Below, one piece after another: positions 29,036 through 41,187 of a DNA stretch of 48,960 nucleotides. The notes under the pieces were generated by a model that had not been told where the DNA came from, did no database searches, and worked only from the letters and a program-made list of their open reading frames with translations. The stretch covers positions 62,279-111,238 of the forward strand of contig RHPI01003511.1 in assembly GCA_009103225.1 (NCBI GenBank), in the 5' to 3' direction. Made by a program: the position numbers and the translations under genes. Each line of letters begins with the position of its first letter. Position 1 is the first letter of the stretch. The DNA is from Chlorokybus atmophyticus. Taxonomy: Eukaryota; Streptophyta; Chlorokybophyceae; Chlorokybales; Chlorokybaceae.

Positions 29036-30807
29036 CGTCGCCGTCACCGTGACCGCCCTCCTCGCCGGCTTCCTCCACGCTGCTGCTCCTGCCCCGCCGC
29101 CACGCCATGCCACGCAATGCAGCACATGCCGCCCAACAACATCACCAGCAACGCCGCCGCCATCCTGGGGTGTTTTTTTGAGACGATGACAAAGTTGTCG
29201 CTAAGGAACAATTCCACCGCAAGCGCGGTCCCCGATAATAATGTGTGCATGGTGAGGATTATCACAGCGGTAACATGTCGACGACGCACACCACCGACTG
29301 ACACACATATACACAATAATTGTATGTGCTTTCACCATGTTGACCGCTGTAAAGAATCACCAACGACTTCCCCAAATGTCAACTCAGAATCTCAATGTGC
29401 ACATGCTGTTGTAGGTTGTAGTTCACAAGCTCTGTTGCATGATAAAACACCCGAATGCTCTACTTCAAAAGTGATGTATCTGTTGTAATTAACGTATAAC
29501 GCCGTTGCAAAAGTTGTTATTTGTACTCGTGTGCAATGTTGAATCGTACAGCTGTTAACAATTAGCATGTGACCTGTTTGTTGAAGACACATCATCATCA
29601 CATATGTGATGTAGTATTTGTAACCAGCTGTGTGTTAACCAAGTCATATTGCAAACTGTTTGCATGCATGCGTGCGTGCGTGATATATTACCGATTTCAG
29701 CTTCGTGTACATATAAGCTCTTCTTGTAAGTGTTTTGTTTAAAACCATAACATCAATTGCCATGATACGAATGCAGTGCGTTACAGAAAACGAGGCTCAT
29801 TTCGCAGTACTTGTAGAAAAGCAATTGTTTTTTTGAATGGATCGTAAACTACACCGTTTTTCTTGCTCATACATCTAGCTTAAAGCAATGTATTCTTCCA
29901 AATAAAATACATTGTTGTATTGCTATCATTCCATTAATCAGCTATGCAAGGCACATGCATCTTGCCTGATTACATTATTGTTATGAAAGAGATGAACAAA
30001 GATGTGAATGTGAAGTATCGAGATGGGAGCGTTTGCCACATACACACGCGCAAGTATGCAAATCGATGGTGCATACATGCCATGGTTGTATAGCATATAA
30101 CCTTATTACAAACGCTTGTGAAATCTGTATACATTAAGTGTACACCCAACACGAAGTTGATATGTTCAATTATGCGAGTAATCGAAAACACAATAACAAA
30201 CCCTGTAGCAACATCACACGGAAAGCTCCTTTAAACTCCGTAATAACACGTTCAAAGGGTGCAATAATAAACCTTCCAAGTCTTTTATCCAAGTACAATT
30301 GCACAATAACACATGTGAATGCATGTTATACATCCCACATGTTTTACATGGCATAAATCATACAGGTTGCTGCCTCACCTGAAGTGGCCTTCCGACTCGG
30401 AAGTCCCAACCTGAGACTTACATTGAGGAAGCAATCGTAGTGGTGAGCGCTTTCGGATATAGTGTTGGTCTGGCTGTTGACACCTCATTACGGCCTCATT
30501 ACGGCCTGGCCCTACAGGCCTCAGCCCACAATTGGCCGCGACGCGACATCAGAAAAGCCGGCGAACAGAAGGAGCACAAGCATGCCGGGGGGAGTCACGC
30601 ACGTGCCGAGAAGAAAGGAGCGAGAGGGTGTGTCTGAAGGCAGCGGCAGCGGCAGCGACGGCTGTGCTGTGGGCGGCGGCGGCGGCAGGGCTGTAGAGGT
30701 AGGGGCCGGCTGGATCGAGGGACATTGCTGTTTATCAGCTACGATCGCCATCTTTGATCTTGCCCCTTGGCCTTGACCAGGCGGGTGTCAGTCATCGTTT
30801 GACAGAT
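29036..30807. other. Divergent intergenic region between PGAP1 and the Aurora-like kinase
   Basis: No gene is supported. The middle (29480-30360) is AT-rich. At 30389-30403 there is a 15-base palindrome (CTTCCGA, C, TCGGAAG), and at 30487-30507 a short tandem CTCATTACGGC pair. The last 200 bases are GC-rich and probably hold the kinase 5' leader. Confidence 0.5.
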
Positions 30808-32876
30808 ATGGCTTGGCTGGAGAGGCTGAGGGGCCGCAAGGGGTCCACGTCCTCCACCTCCTCCACAACGTCCTCATCCTCATACTGCAATGACGGGGGC
30901 GGGGGCGGGGGCGGGGGCGGGGGCAGCGGCAGCGGCAGCGGCAGCGGCACCCATGGCGTGCACGGCGGCCAGGTGTCGCCGATACCATCCACGTCGTCAG
31001 GAGGGGCCCCAGTAGGAATCCTCAAGTCCAAGAGCTACACCTCCATCGCCGTCATCGCCAACAACACCGCCGTGGTGGCGTCCAAGGAGCATCTGTACCA
31101 GGCCTTGGGCTCCAAGAGCGCCAAGGACATTACCGCGAAGGAGAGGGAGAGAGAGAAGGAGAGGGAGAGGGAGAAGGAGAGGGAGAGAGAGATGGAAAGG
31201 GAGAAGGAGAAGGAGAAGGACAAGAAACATCATCATCAGCAGCAGCAGCAGCAGAGAGGAGGTGGAGGAGCACTCCAGCACAATGGTGTTGGTGGCGCGG
31301 GCATGGCGGGTGAGCCTATGCCTGAGATGGTGATGGCCGTGGAGATGCAGCGTCGATACCGTGCAATCCAGGACGAGGAGACTCGCCTGGTGTACGACTT
31401 CGGTTTCTGGAGCAGCTTCTCTCAGTTCGAGGGCAAGACTGAGATTGGTAGCGGCCGCACGTCGCGCGTGTACGCCGCCACGTGCGCGCGCACGGGCCTA
31501 CGCACGGCCGTGAAGGTGTACTTCAAGTCGAAGCTGTCTGCAACCAACGTACACCAGGTCCAGCGTGAGATCGCTCTGCTTCAAACACTGCGCGCGGAGT
31601 CGCGCGTGTGTGCTCTGTTGGGCACATTCGAGGACGAACGCTGCGTGTACTTGGTCCTCGAGCACTGCGCACGTGGGGACTTACTCGCTGCGTTAAATGC
31701 GTGCGGTGGTCGCATGCCCGAGCGCCAAACTGTGCGCAGCGTGTTGGCGCCGCTGCTTGCCGCCCTGCGCAGCATCCACGCGAGAGGCATCATCCACCGC
31801 GACATCAAGCCGGAGAACCTATTCGTATGCGACAGCGGCGGACCCGTCAAGCTCGGAGACTTTGGCCTCTCCATCTGCAAGCGACTGGAGCGACCCGTCT
31901 CACGCATCGGCACGTTGGACTACATGGCGCCAGAGGTCCTCAGCATGCCCGTCGCATCCTCCTCCTCATCATCATCAACAGCGGCCTCCTCCTCCTCCTC
32001 CTCCAACAACAACAACACGGGGGGTGGGGAACACCCTCCACGCTGCTACGACGAGGCCATCGATTGTTGGGCCTGCGGCATCCTCGCCTACGAGATGTGT
32101 TGCGGGAAGCCTCCCTTTGAGGTGGAGAGCGAGGAGATGACTTGCGCCATGATATTATGGACTGAGCTTCCTATCGGCAACGGCGGCTGGCCATCTCACC
32201 TCTCTCATGACGCCATCTCATTCATCGACGGCGCCTTGCAGAAGGAACCACACAAGCGCTTCACCGTGGAGGAGATGCTTCAGCACCCGTGGTTGATCAA
32301 GCATTGTGGAGGTACGGATCCCGCGGAGATAGCCGCCCCGGCAGCCGTGCCGCCACCCGTGCCGGGACTGCTGCGCAAGGTGCCCTCGGGGAAGAAAAGC
32401 CCATCCAATATTGTGGTGAATAAGGGTGAAGGCGGATCCCCCCCGCCCGTGCGCACGGCCACGCTGCCCACCATCAGGATGAGGCCCGACAGCAGCAGGT
32501 ACTGTGCGTGTGCGTGTGCGCGCGTACGTGCGTGTGTATGGCACCAGTGTTTCCATTGTCTTTGTTGCTGTCGTGGTTGATGTTAAGCCTAAGCTGATGG
32601 ACTGGCAGCTCGGACGATGACAGCGCTTCCAGCAGCAGCTACAGCTCGCAATCTTCCCTGCCAGACGTGCGCATGGCGCACATGGACTCCTCGTCTTTGT
32701 CGCTCCCGCCTTCGCCGTCGTCGACGATCGTGCGAGGCGGCCACATGTTGGGCCCCAGGCCGTCCCCGATATCCGCTCCCCCGACACCGTTATCGCCAAT
32801 ATCACCGCGCTCACCCACTTCACCCCTATCCAAGTCTCTGCGGAGCCCGCTCGCACCACGCTCGCCTGGAGGCTAA
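30808..32876 (+). CDS. Aurora-like serine/threonine protein kinase
   Basis: Two exons (30808-32498, 32609-32876) encode 652 residues. The N-terminal 200 residues are low-complexity: Ser/Thr, a Gly run, then a charged Glu/Arg/Lys stretch (about 111-143) that may form a single alpha-helix, followed by His and Gln runs. The kinase domain spans about 208-500: glycine loop GSGRTSRVYAA, AVKVYFKSKL with Lys236, IIHRDIKPENL with catalytic Asp332, LGDFGLS with Asp351, GTLDYMAPEVL, and HPWLIKH at the end. The sequence around AVKVYFKSKL, QVQRE and GTLDYMAPE resembles Aurora-like kinases such as algal CALK, which acts in flagellar length control; the function here is inferred. Between APE (Glu376) and the DxW Asp (419) lie 43 residues instead of about 12, because of a Ser/Asn-rich insert. 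The tail is rich in Ser-Pro sites. Confidence 0.9.
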
Positions 32877-34255
32877 TAATGAACACGACACATGCATCTG
32901 CAACCTGAACACCTGGAAACAGTCACTCGGCACCGAATGGATACTAACAAGTATATAGTAGAGTCAACAACCGTTGTTGTATACACGGCAAAGCAACGGA
33001 CACACCACTGTGTAGAGTAAGTTATACTTTGTTGTTGTCGTTCCTAGCAGTCCATTGTCATTGGCAAAAGGACGCATTGAGCAGCAACCAATGTTGCAAC
33101 AACACTCCGCTTGAGATGAAAAAGTCGGCTTTTCTCAACCGTTGCAGTGCGCCTGTATAACATCAAGTTACAGGCAGTGTACAAAAGATGCAAGAGGGAT
33201 TGCATAACATGCAAACCTATGTGCACATGCAATGTGCACGTAGGTTTAGGTGTTGTGCATTCCCTCTTGTTATGTGTGTATGCTTGCAATCATTCGTGCT
33301 TAGCATGGGCAACTAAGTCCAGCCAATCTGTTGAGCATCAATGGAAATCCCATGGGCTGGCCCAAGCCTCTAACCAAAAGTTAGAACAACTTCACCATGC
33401 CAGGCGGGCTTGTGTGGCTGCATTCATCCAGTCCCACAACGCCACCTGATTATGCAAACGCCACAGCGAGACATAGACCTTGTGGGTATACGTTTTGTAT
33501 GTGTCAACACTTCTCTGACTTTGAGTATGCTTGTGCAGTGATAGGCAGGGATGACAGTACGTAGCTTGGTGTGACGATGTTGCTGTTAGTGGAGAGAGAC
33601 TTTGACTTGCACATACGCATGTGCACAACATTGCTTGGGCAGCAATCACGAAAGTAGCTCCAGGTGCTTTGTTGCATAGCCCAGCGTGAAAAGCACAAAT
33701 TCTGCATGATTTGTCGTGACAGCACAACCACTCAACCATTCATGAGCAGGATATTCACCAAAAATACGCCATTCATACCAAATGTCGCAGCTACACCTTA
33801 GTAGTAGCAGCCAGATTTGTTGTATTCCTCCTGTAGCAAGGGACATTCCTGACTCAAGTGTAAGTTCTTCAACACCAGAGAATACAAAGCAGATGATGAT
33901 GATGAATACAAAGAACTCACAAATGACTGCCACGCAATTGTGTGTCAGCAACAGCATCTGTCATCAACACCTTATGCGGCGGAGAGCACATGTCCGTGAT
34001 AGCATAATCAGCAACCAAGCGGATATTGAGCTGTTTGCAGAGGGGCGGTCTCAACTACGGTCCAAATGCTACGTCAAATGACGATACAATTGCAGGTTGG
34101 CAGCGAGCCAGCACCCAACATGCCCCATGCCACTACGTATGCTGTAATATACTCTTATACAGCGGTTGTCTACATGTCTAGTGACATCACCAAGCGACAA
34201 CCTAAGCTCAGTAATGCATATGCATCGCCATCAAACAGAGGACTGTCAACGTCAG
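32877..34255. other. Convergent intergenic region with a foldback element
   Basis: No gene is seen between the kinase and the first histidine kinase. It contains the inverted repeat at 33191-33269. Confidence 0.5.
33191..33269. repeat. Foldback element, 37-bp imperfect arms with 5-base loop
   Basis: The arms 33191-33227 and 33233-33269 are reverse complements at 31 of 37 positions, with loop TGCAA. Both ends read CAAGAGGGA / TCCCTCTTG. A related single-arm sequence occurs at 47997-48055 (AGTGTATCAAAGGTGCAAGAGGGA). It could be a small MITE-like element or a transcribed hairpin precursor. Confidence 0.75.
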
Positions 34256-37200
34256 TCAGCTTGCTGTTGCTGACTGACCAACATTGCGACAGTACTTGGA
34301 GGCTGTTGCATACAAGGTGGCCACGTTGATCGGTTTGACCAAATACGCGTCCATTCCACACTCGTACCCTTTCTTTTCATCCTACAGACACAATTGGCAG
34401 TCGGTCAGGAGAAGCAGTGTGACAATCCTTCTGTGACAACCCTTCTATGCCATTGGCACGCAATCCACACCTCAGCGTAAGCATTTGCTGTGAGAGCGAT
34501 GATCGGCACGCGGCGACTCGTCCCCTCTTCCATCTTACGCAAGGCTTGCGTTGCTTCGTAACCGCTCAGCACCGGCATCTGCGGGTCAACGCATCAGTGG
34601 CATGTCCTGCGGCGAGTTCACCCGGCAAGCCGTTTACCACGTCGATGTGCCCTCTCACCTGGCAGTCCATGAGGATGAAGTCGTACGCATTCTGGGAAGC
34701 AGCGCGCACGGCCTGGCCGCCATCCCCGACGACTGTTACATTTGCTCCCTGGCGCTTCAGCAATGCGCCTATCAGCTTCTGGTTCACCAAATTGTCCTGA
34801 CATGTGCAAGCACAACCATGGCATCAGCACAGGTGCACCGAAGAAGGAAACCATCCAGAGATCTGCACAACCGCACCTCAGCGACCAGAACGTTTGCCCC
34901 TTTCAAACTGCGGGCATCGTCAACGGGCCGCTTCTGCACTGCTGCTTGGCTCGAGCCGAGGCTGAGAGCGGGCATTGACGTGCGCTGCGCGGCCTCTATG
35001 CGTTCGAGCGCGGCGTGCACAACCTTTTTCATGCGCACCGGGTGCAGAGGCTTGGTGACAACAAACTTTTGGTGCTGCTGCAGACTTCCCTGCAAGACCT
35101 TGCGCACTTGCGCCGAGCAGTTGTATGAGACCGCAATGGCGACTGTACAGCTGTCTGGAAGAGCGGAAGCCAGATCTACAACAAAGGCTTGGACTTCTGC
35201 GGGCTGCAGAGCGGGCAGCCAGGCGTCGTCCAGCAGCACGAGCGTGTTGCGACCGAGCTGGCTGGCAATGTCTCGCACTTGCTGCAAGTTCTGAGCGCAC
35301 AGCACTGTGGCCTTCTGCGACTGGAGCCAGTCCTGTGCCAGGGAGCGCAGCAAGCCCTCTGGCATAAGCAGCAGCACGCGCAGTTCTGACACGCTCATAG
35401 TCGTCGGCATGCGGATTTCAGGGGAAGCCATCTGCAAGCAGCCACGTCACAGCTTGCTGTGAGCTCAACTCTTTCTGCCATGCCCTTGAGCATGAACTCT
35501 GCTCAAGGCAACCACGCATGAAGAGATTTTAGCACGACCCATCACCAACCTGGCTCAGTGCTGGCAACTTTACTCGGAAATTGAAGTCCATACATGTTCC
35601 GGGGGATACCTTTCCAGCCACCCGAATCTGGCCACCCATCAGGTTGATAAGAGACCGAACAATCGGTAGTCCAAGGCCTGGTCATGAGCAACAACTGTCA
35701 GCAAGAACATATGCAGGCATTTGCATGCTGCTAGAAACGCTCGTGTCCTTCTGTATGAAGCCAATACCCTTCCCATAGCCCAGTTATGCAAGACAAGTAC
35801 CTGTTCCTCCAAACCTGCCAAGACACAGAAACCTAAGTTAGATATACAGATAGATACCGAGGACCTCTCATAACAGGCACAAAGCAAAAATAAGGTACCT
35901 TCGCGTAGTCGCGGTATCAGCCTGCACAAACGGTTCCCAGACTGCCTCCCGCCGCTCCTTGGGGATGCCAATACCCGTGTCATCAACAATGAAGTGCATC
36001 GTGGCATCTCCGCAAGAGTCCAACTTGGCCTCCTCCATGGTGACAACCTCTCCCTGAACTATAATGTGCCCCGCTTTTGTAAACCTGCATAAGCAAAGAT
36101 TGGCCACCAACCCCGTGGCCCTGCAGATGCATGTTTCGTCGAGGCGCTAACTGTGCTGGCTTACTTGGCGCTATTGCTAACGAGGTTTGTGAAAATTTGG
36201 CGCACGCGGCCTTCATCTCCGATGACGGATGTTGGCACGTCGTGCTCGAGCTTGAGCACCATGGCCACGCCGCGCTCCTCAGCCTGCCGGCCAAAGATAT
36301 CCACGACCCCCTCCAGGGCATTCACGAGATCAAACTGCGCCTCCTCGAGCTCCAACTGCCAGCAGCACACCGATCAGCATGTTGCAACAAAGGGCAACAC
36401 ATTAACTCAACCAATAACTGCTATGTGATGCTTGCCTTGCCGCTGGCGACTGAGTTTATGTCCAGCAAGTCGTTGACAAGTTGCAACAGCACGGCGGAGC
36501 AGCTCTCCACTTGCATAAGACAGTCCCTCTGCTCCTCACTCAGATTCCTAAACCCGAGCAGCACCTCCACAAACCCCATTATGCCTGCAAAGGAAGGAGC
36601 GGATACGCAAGAGTTATGCACATGGCTACTAGACAACACAGTTTGTGCGCCTGAGGGTGCTTTCATCACCTGTCATTGGCGTTCTCAATTCGTGGCTGAT
36701 TTGCGCCAGAAACATCTGCAGCACAACAGAGAAACAGACGCTGAGACCTTGCGCCAAGACTGGCTGGTGCAATGCAATGCTCCAGGAGTGTGGAATGGGC
36801 CTCACCGATTTCGCTGCATTGGCAGCCTCTGCCTCCTGCTTGGCAATACGATAGCGACCGTTCAAGGTGTCCAGCTGGCGGCAAGCCAACACGAGGCCTT
36901 CCTTCAGCTTCACTTCATGTGAAACTCCCCTTGTGCATAATACAATCAGCCTGCGTGTTTAAGCCCGCATGTGTATCGTGAGAGAGAGGAAGAGAGACTG
37001 CGTACAGCCACGCTTAGTACTCTGCGGGCAATGTGATGGCAAGCGGCTACATAAATTAGATCACAGCTTACAGTGCGCCAACCAGCAGCACGCCAACAGC
37101 CATCAGGGAAAGTCCCAGTGTCGTAGCGCGGTTTGTGCTATCGATCCCGGCAAAAAGCTCAGTTCTGCAAAAACACGACGAACCAGCTGGTCAGAGATGC

Positions 37201-38830
37201 AGCTCTCCTTGAGCGCGCAATGCCACACTCACCTTGGCATCACCAGCACTGAGACTAGGTTGACCGACTCAAATGTCAACAACGCAGCATCCGTGTACAA
37301 CATCGTCCCGTTGCTGCTCAGGAATGAGCCTTGAAAGGTTGTCGCATTGCTATTTGCTGCAAGCAATGTCCCTCGGACATACACAGCCGCCTCCCTAATG
37401 ACATCGCTAGATGACTCATTAGCAAGCAACAGCGCGGGGGTGGTCTTGTTGATGCGCTTTGCAAAGTAGGTTCCCTGAGATGCGGCCAGCAAATAGCCTT
37501 CATCATTCATGACGAACAGGGAGCCATGACCTGCGGTCAGCAAGCTGCAGGTCAGCAACTCGGTGCAACACCACCGCACCGTGCACGCAAAGCACCCAAG
37601 CCAGTGCAAGGTTACCGCTGTCCACCGAGTACAAAAAGTTCTGGATCGCTTGTAGTGATATACTGACGCCCCACAGTCCGTCACCCTGCATGAAACCGCC
37701 GGTTACTGTGCTGATACAGCAGCAACACGCTCAGCGACCAACCAAAGACACGCCGCACCATAGTGGCTGTTTCGTTGCTGTAGACCGGTGCTGTCAGGGC
37801 CAGAAACGGCGTCGCGTCGCGGGAGGTGCCCGGAGAAAAAGCCCACATGAAACTCTTCCTCGGCAGGGACAGCACTTTCCAAGACGGTTGATCTGGAACG
37901 CACAAAACACACATTGTGCTGAGCGGCACTGGTGCAGCAAACGATGCGCACGGCCACAACGTTGGCATACCACGAAGGTTAGCTAGCACCGGCACTTCCG
38001 TTACGGGTCCAACAGGTTTGCCATGCTCATCAGCGGCAGCATAGAGCCACACTCCGACTCTAGTAGTGTTACTGCGCTGCACCACGATTGTCTGCGACGA
38101 AGCGTCGCTCGCATTCTGGTAATACCAAAGACTGGAGCCCGCTGTGCCGGAGTCGAGGTTGACTGACACGTACCCCACTCTGCGCAGATCATCCAAGCAC
38201 ACACAAGTCAACATGCACATACAGACACAGGGTCGCTCAGGCTGTAGAGAGAGAAAGAGCATACGTGATGGAGGTTGGGATGGCGCTAATACATGACCAC
38301 GCTATGGAGCGGATGGTCGTATTTATTGTGCTGTCTGTGATTGTAGGGAGCAGTGAGGAGTCATAAAGCTCGTTCAATGAAACCGTCATCGTCACATTGG
38401 CATCAGACAAAAGCCTGATCAGCTGCTGCTGAGAGGTGTCCAGCAGCTGCGCCGAGAACCGCCTCGCAATGGTATCCACAGCGCGGGACGACGCGCGGTT
38501 GTGGAAGAGTATGACGACGAGTGTCACCACTGTCAACGCCACCGCCAGGATGGTCTGCGAGGTGATGGTGTGCTTGTGTGCATGCGTGTGTTCGTGCGTG
38601 CACATGTGTGTGCCTGTGCGACTGCGTGTGCAAAGCTCGCGTACTGCAACCAGAAGCATACAACTGGGGCGTACCGACATCGCCAGCCGCGTGTACAACA
38701 CTGTGTTTCGCGCCCAACATGTTGGGGGTGAGCCATAACGCTTCAATGCTATTTCCGCTTGACTGCGCTTTCTGTCTGGATCGGCTGCATACTTGCCATG
38801 CACCGATCGGGACAAAGACTCTGCTTGCAT
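34256..38830 (-). CDS. Hybrid sensor histidine kinase 1 (dCache-like sensor, HK, receiver-like, receiver)
   Basis: Eighteen exons (38830-38675, 38554-38265, 38179-37971, 37892-37759, 37685-37616, 37530-37233, 37164-37072, 36950-36806, 36715-36670, 36584-36436, 36355-36165, 36084-35899, 35814-35801, 35677-35550, 35431-34877, 34796-34659, 34578-34471, 34381-34256) close in frame to 1011 residues. TM1 is ILAVALTVVTLVVILF (about 54-70). An extracytoplasmic sensor of about 310 residues with dCache-like signs (TAPVYSN, then GLWGVSISL and FVMNDEGYLLAASQG) precedes TM2 (about 397-423). Then come a coiled linker, the H-box SHELRTP (His473), N-box NLVSNSAKFTK, G1 DDTGIGIP and G2 GGTGLGLP. A receiver-like domain lacking the acidic pair but keeping VTKPLHP follows, then a full receiver (AEDN, Asp932 in ILMDCQMP, ALTA, LVKP). 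The output order is that of plant phosphorelay receptors. Exon 10 ends with a GC donor. Exon 13 is only 14 nt. Confidence 0.93.
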
Positions 38831-38860
38831 AGACTCTGCTTCCGACAACAACACACATTT

Positions 38861-39167
38861 TCAGACATGAATAGCCATAACGTGAGATGCATCTGATGCA
38901 AGGTCGTGCCAATTGGGCCGTGCACAATCCGGCCGCTCACTCAGTGCTGTTACATTAGTGCTGCTCAACCAGGACTGCATGTGGGGTTCCGTGCGTTCAA
39001 GCCTCACCATGAGAGACGCACTCGTGTTCCGTTGCAGCGTTTTGCACAGAACCGCTGGATGGTCGGACGGGATCCGGCGCAATGCTCACAACAATGCTGA
39101 GCGGGTGGTCCCCAGGCCGATGCGAGTCGCCGTTGAAGCCAACAGCTTGTGTCTGCACCATCTCAAC
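38861..39167 (-). CDS. Possible two-exon short frame just upstream of kinase 1
   Basis: On the minus strand, 39167-39008 is open, protein-like in composition (HPLSIVVSIAPDPVRPSSG), follows a tag acceptor and ends at a good donor (ATG then GTGAGG). Joined in phase to 38946-38861 after the acceptor AACAG, it gives 82 codons ending at a TGA, with an internal ATG at the third codon. It could be a small gene, upstream exons of kinase 1, or chance. The sequence is not recognised. Confidence 0.25.
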
Positions 39168-40898
39168 CTACAACAGACTGTTAGTCATCACCATAATCCC
39201 TTACTAGCATGTGGCCTTCGTGTATTGGTTTGCTACTGCTGCTGTGCTTGCCTTACCCGACTGGCATGTACGAGGCTGTTGGAAAGCACATATCAGCTCG
39301 GCGCATGAGGCCCCAGCATGCCGCAATTGGTGCATGCTCCACAATGTGCCCGTCTTACAGCCAAAACTCCTTCATTCAGCTTGCACACATGCAACCGCAA
39401 CACGCAAGGAAATAAAGAGCTGCAACTTCAGGCCCACACTGCGCTCTCCTCAGCACGCGTGCCAAAGGTTGAGAACCTGCCGAACTCCCCTGAATCTCCT
39501 AGCCGATTCAATCACCCTAGCTTCGCAAAGGGGTTATGCACACGGACAGGTAACCTCCTGGACTGTAAGCGGATACAATAAATAAGTAGATGCCCAAAAC
39601 AAACGCAAAAACGTTGCGTTCACTGGCCAAAAATGTGTAGCAATTGCGTGTACAGCATAAGAATAAAGGTATACTGTGAGGCTCAGAACATGGCCGTTGA
39701 TTTACATCCAACAACGCTCGACACAATAGCACACAGCTACTGTGTGCTACTACTCGTCAGCACAAACAAAGTCGACACAAGCGTACTTGGTGCTCTCTCA
39801 CTAGCAGTGATATACGTCATCATCAGCACAAGTGAACAGCGACACAATCTGCACGCGTTTCTAAATTCTGTTACCCTCGGGCAAGAGCATGTTGCGCGCG
39901 TTTGCTGCATGACAGTCGCCAACTCAGAAGCTGCTTGAGTACAATTAACAAAACCCTCCTGCCATGATAACAGCGATACTGACGGCGAGGGTTCTGTTTC
40001 GTAAACCTGTAACTAAACCAACTCCGAAATCCTTCCCCGTAACGTATTCGTCTTCAGTGGTGGTTCTTAACAGTGTTGTGAGCTAGGAACCCTGCTGCGT
40101 TGTGTAGATCAATCAGTCGTTTGTGGTGTATCAGACCTGCCGGGAAAGGCCGCGTGCTAAGCGCAGCGCTGGCTGTGAGCGCACTCATGCTCATGCACGC
40201 AGCACACACCCTAACTGTACAGCTGGCGGTCCGGCTCAAGACACCACCCGCCCACATCCAAGGGACCACAGCACCACAGCAACTTGTCTTACCGCTTACC
40301 ACAGCGTTCCGGATGCACTGCCCCGCTGAGCTCCGCAACGCCAAGCACGCCCCGCTCCCCACCACCACGCACAATCGCCGTGCGGACTCGCACGCCGCCG
40401 CCGCCGCCGCCGCCGCCGGCAATGTCCCACACGGAGTAGTTAGGGTCTAACCCTAACCTGGTGGGCCGGATACACGCGGACCTCGGGCCCGTGTGCATGT
40501 CGCTGTCCCTCGCCTGTCATTTGTAACGACAATGTGCGCTCAGCCGCGGCCCGCGCAGGCAGTACGGCCGTGCACGGTGCACCAGAAAAAAACCAATGAC
40601 AAGCACAAGTCGTGCTAATCATTGACTGGCTGCACAACAGGTCGCTCGATTTAGACAACCACGTGGCTGCTGTCTGTCGTCGCTTTATAATGCATCTGTC
40701 GCCCGCTGGATCGACTGGTACGGCGTATCATTTCACAAGGATGGCGCGGATCACATCGTCAGCTTTTCTGCCGTTACGTGTGATAACCTGACTGTCCTCT
40801 GGCGCTGGCACATGTCATGTGAGTCACATAATGTGAATGCCGCACCATGCATGTGATGTGCGCAATTGAGTGGCGCCACATCATGGCGCGACATCAAC

Positions 40899-40958
40899 CA
40901 CTACCGGTAGTACCGGCGGCGGCTGCGGAGGCGGACGCCGCCGGTACTACCGGTAGTG
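40899..40958. repeat. Perfect inverted repeat, 23-bp arms with 14-base loop
   Basis: Arms 40899-40921 and 40936-40958 are exact reverse complements around the loop GCTGCGGAGGCGGA. Each arm begins with an internal palindrome ACTACCGGTAGT. It would form a very stable GC-rich hairpin or cruciform. It does not look like a plain terminator, since no T-run follows. Confidence 0.95.
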
Positions 40959-41156
40959 TGCATGCACGCGCACGTAGTTGTGTAGGCTTAAACACGTTCG
41001 TTTATTTGGACTGCCGTGCAATTTCTTTGATAGAGAGAGAATTGATGGGAGTAGGGTTAGCTAAAGCTACCTAATTAGCACCTACCTAAGTAGCAGCGGT
41101 CCAGCGGTCTCTCAAAAGGACCCGCTAAACGGCTGAACGACCCTAACCGGGAAGGG

Positions 41157-41187
41157 ATAAGACCTGATCACTTTCTGGGGTCTTATT
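41157..41187. repeat. Short inverted repeat (ATAAGACC / GGTCTTAT)
   Basis: Eight-base arms flank a 14 to 15-base loop, in a stretch that also holds ACAGGCCTGT and TCCCTAGGGA palindromes. This is part of the palindrome-dense block between the kinases. Confidence 0.6.

Noticed and set aside
36913-36931. Acceptor at GCACAAG just before GGGAG for exon 8 of kinase 1
   Set aside because: It also closes in phase, but the upstream acceptor at 36951 gives a TM2 end matching kinase 2 (LLIVLCTRGVS against LLVFTVGTCGVS).
39209-39585. Overlapping + strand frames, one with a signal-like start
   Set aside because: The signal-like start relies on a non-ATG codon and the frames lack splice or family support.
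40100-40450. 116-codon frame with a hydrophobic stretch and an Ala run
   Set aside because: The Ala run comes from (GCC)n, the frame has no early ATG, and its composition is not protein-like elsewhere.
40440-40456. TTAGGG and CCCTAA near each other, considered as an interstitial telomere
   Set aside because: Only one unit on each side, in inverted order; a short palindrome is the simpler reading.
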